From a bacterium (GTDB lineage Bacteria; Krumholzibacteriota; Krumholzibacteriia; Krumholzibacteriales; Krumholzibacteriaceae): DNA of 6,780 nt. Where the stretch lies: NCBI GenBank assembly GCA_017885175.1, contig JAFNGP010000184.1:1-6780 (forward strand), in the 5' to 3' direction. Of this stretch, positions 6,001 to 6,780 are shown piece by piece. The translations under genes were made by a program, and so were the position numbers. The notes below the pieces were generated by a model. It was not told the origin of the DNA, ran no database searches, and was given only the letters and a program-made list of their open reading frames with translations. Position 1 is the first letter of the stretch. Every line of letters starts with the position of its first letter.

Positions 6001-6780
6001 TTATTCCTCCGGCTCGCTCACGTCGATATCGCCGCTCGCCGTTTCCAGTATCACGACGGACTTTCCCTCCCGAACGACGCCCATGAGGTAGTGCCTGCCG
6101 ACCTTGTTGACCGTCAGCGGCAGGGTCGTCGATATGTCCCCCGAGGTCGTTCGCACCTTGAGCGCGAATCCGCCCTTCAGCACCTGTTCGAACTCGTCGC
6201 TCCCGTAGCGCGCCACGAAGTCCGGGGCCCGCAGCTCCCGCTGCAGCAGGTGACCCAGGTCGGCCAGGACCCGATCCCCGACCCCGTTCCCGTACTTCTC
6301 GTTGAAATCCCGCAAGTGGTCCACGTCGATGAGCACCAGGCTGAAGCGCAGCCGGTAGCGACGCGACCGCTCGAACTCGTCCTTCAGGCGCGCGTCGAGC
6401 ACGTCGAGGCTGGCCACCCCGCTCAGCGAATCCCGGGCGCTCGCGCCGCTCTGGCGCCGGAAGATGGCGGCCCGCCGGTCCTCGTTCTCGAGCACCTTCG
6501 CCGCGGCCTGGGCGATGGTGTCGGCCAGCGCGACGTCGCGCGAGGTGAGTTCGGGATCGCCATCGCCGGTCCGGAGGAAGAACACGCCGGCCGGCGTCCC
6601 CTGCACGAACACCGGCAGCGCCACGGCACAACGCACGTTCACGTCCACGGACTGCGCGGCCCACCGTTCCCGGATCTGCGCGAACAGCGGGTGCTCCATC
6701 ACGTTCTGCACGACGACCGGGCGCTCCGTCCGGAGCGCCTCCTCGATCTCAGGGTAGCGCGACAGCTCGACCCGCAGGTC
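6001..6780 (-). CDS. Chimeric open frame: GAF and truncated GGDEF domain joined to a DUF4097-like C-terminal tail, 5' end outside the window
   Basis: The frame is open to the window edge. The residues before the first GTG (6709-6711) include ELSRYPEIEEALRTERPVVV, a typical GAF segment, so the start lies beyond 6780. Numbering from that GTG, residues 1-75 complete the GAF domain (ALPVFVQGTPAGVFFLRTG). Residues 100-174 are the first half of a diguanylate cyclase domain: FSLVLIDVDHLRDFNEKYG, GDRVLADLGHLL, then RYGSDEF with GSDEF in place of GGDEF. A GGDEF domain needs about 80-90 more residues after this motif, and they are missing. From about residue 178 the sequence reads LKGGFALKVRTTSGDISTTL and later ILETASGDIDV. 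These are the paired TSGDI/ASGDI repeats of the C-terminus of DUF4097 putative-adhesin proteins. The cyclase is expected to be inactive. The stop is TAA (6001-6003), and the zf-HC2 gene follows at once. The DUF4097 tail fits the downstream operon and the GAF-GGDEF part does not. Confidence 0.72.
   Translation of the reverse strand, partial: DLRVELSRYPEIEEALRTERPVVVQNVMEHPLFAQIRERWAAQSVDVNVRCAVALPVFVQGTPAGVFFLRTGDGDPELTSRDVALADTIAQAAAKVLENEDRRAAIFRRQSGASARDSLSGVASLDVLDARLKDEFERSRRYRLRFSLVLIDVDHLRDFNEKYGNGVGDRVLADLGHLLQRELRAPDFVARYGSDEFEQVLKGGFALKVRTTSGDISTTLPLTVNKVGRHYLMGVVREGKSVVILETASGDIDVSEPEE
6178..6192. other. Probable recombination or assembly junction between GGDEF and DUF4097 sequences
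   Basis: The join lies between Phe of GSDEF (codon 6190-6192) and Leu of LKGGF (codon 6178-6180). Family identity changes abruptly here while the reading frame is kept. Leu codons in GGDEF residues 121-160 are mostly CTG (7 of 9), unlike the CTC bias of rlmN. The tail has too few Leu codons (4 CTG, 2 CTC) to tell whether usage changes at the join. I see no repeat, IS end or attachment site at the boundary. Confidence 0.55.

Noticed and set aside
5939..6664. A 241-codon - strand frame overlapping the GAF/GGDEF gene
   Set aside because: It is Arg/Gly/Ala-rich with no motifs, whereas the overlapping frame carries clear GAF, GGDEF and SGDI-repeat signatures.
1..6780. CRISPR array, insertion sequence or phage attachment site
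   Set aside because: No regularly spaced direct repeats, no transposase or integrase reading frame, and no flanking target-site duplications were seen.

Overview
The window is high-GC bacterial DNA from a Gram-negative organism. An Omp85-type outer-membrane barrel protein implies two membranes. A secreted protein ends in the YPNPFNPST-type FlgD-Ig/T9SS-like domain that is abundant in FCB-group and related uncultured phyla, such as Eisenbacteria, Krumholzibacteriota and Latescibacterota. The taxonomic guess rests on protein style only. Five genes are visible, and both end genes run off the window.

Layout. From 1 to 933 on the + strand is the 3' part of rlmN, the radical-SAM rRNA/tRNA adenine-C2 methyltransferase. 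Everything else is on the - strand. From 995 to 2077 is a secreted HELGH-type putative zinc metallopeptidase with a C-terminal FlgD-Ig-like domain, convergent with rlmN. From 2078 to 2535 is a 458-bp AT-patchy intergenic region. It holds the terminator of the upstream Omp85 gene, a candidate promoter, and several inverted repeats that would lie in a long leader of the peptidase mRNA. From 2536 to 4062 is an Omp85 protein with one recognisable POTRA domain, and a good sigma70-like promoter sits directly in front of it. From 4128 to 5363 is a bactofilin-like beta-helix protein with about five membrane segments. From 5347 to 5994 is a zf-HC2 anti-sigma-like membrane protein, whose 3' end overlaps the beta-helix gene by 17 bp. 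From 6001 to beyond 6780 is an open frame that begins as GAF-GGDEF, breaks off at the GGDEF signature, and continues in frame as the C-terminal end of a DUF4097-type (putative adhesin) protein.

How the genes fit together. The DUF4097-like tail, the zf-HC2 protein and the beta-helix/TM protein are closely packed and probably translationally coupled. They look like an envelope-stress or envelope-organisation operon of the sort normally controlled by an ECF sigma factor, but no sigma factor is in the window. The Omp85 gene follows in the same direction with its own promoter.

The strongest anomaly is the GGDEF/DUF4097 join near 6178-6192. It is either a chimeric assembly or a real recombinational gene fusion, and it has to be resolved before that gene is interpreted. 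The second point of interest is the structured leader of the metallopeptidase gene. I found no CRISPR array, tRNA, rRNA, insertion sequence or clear defence system.
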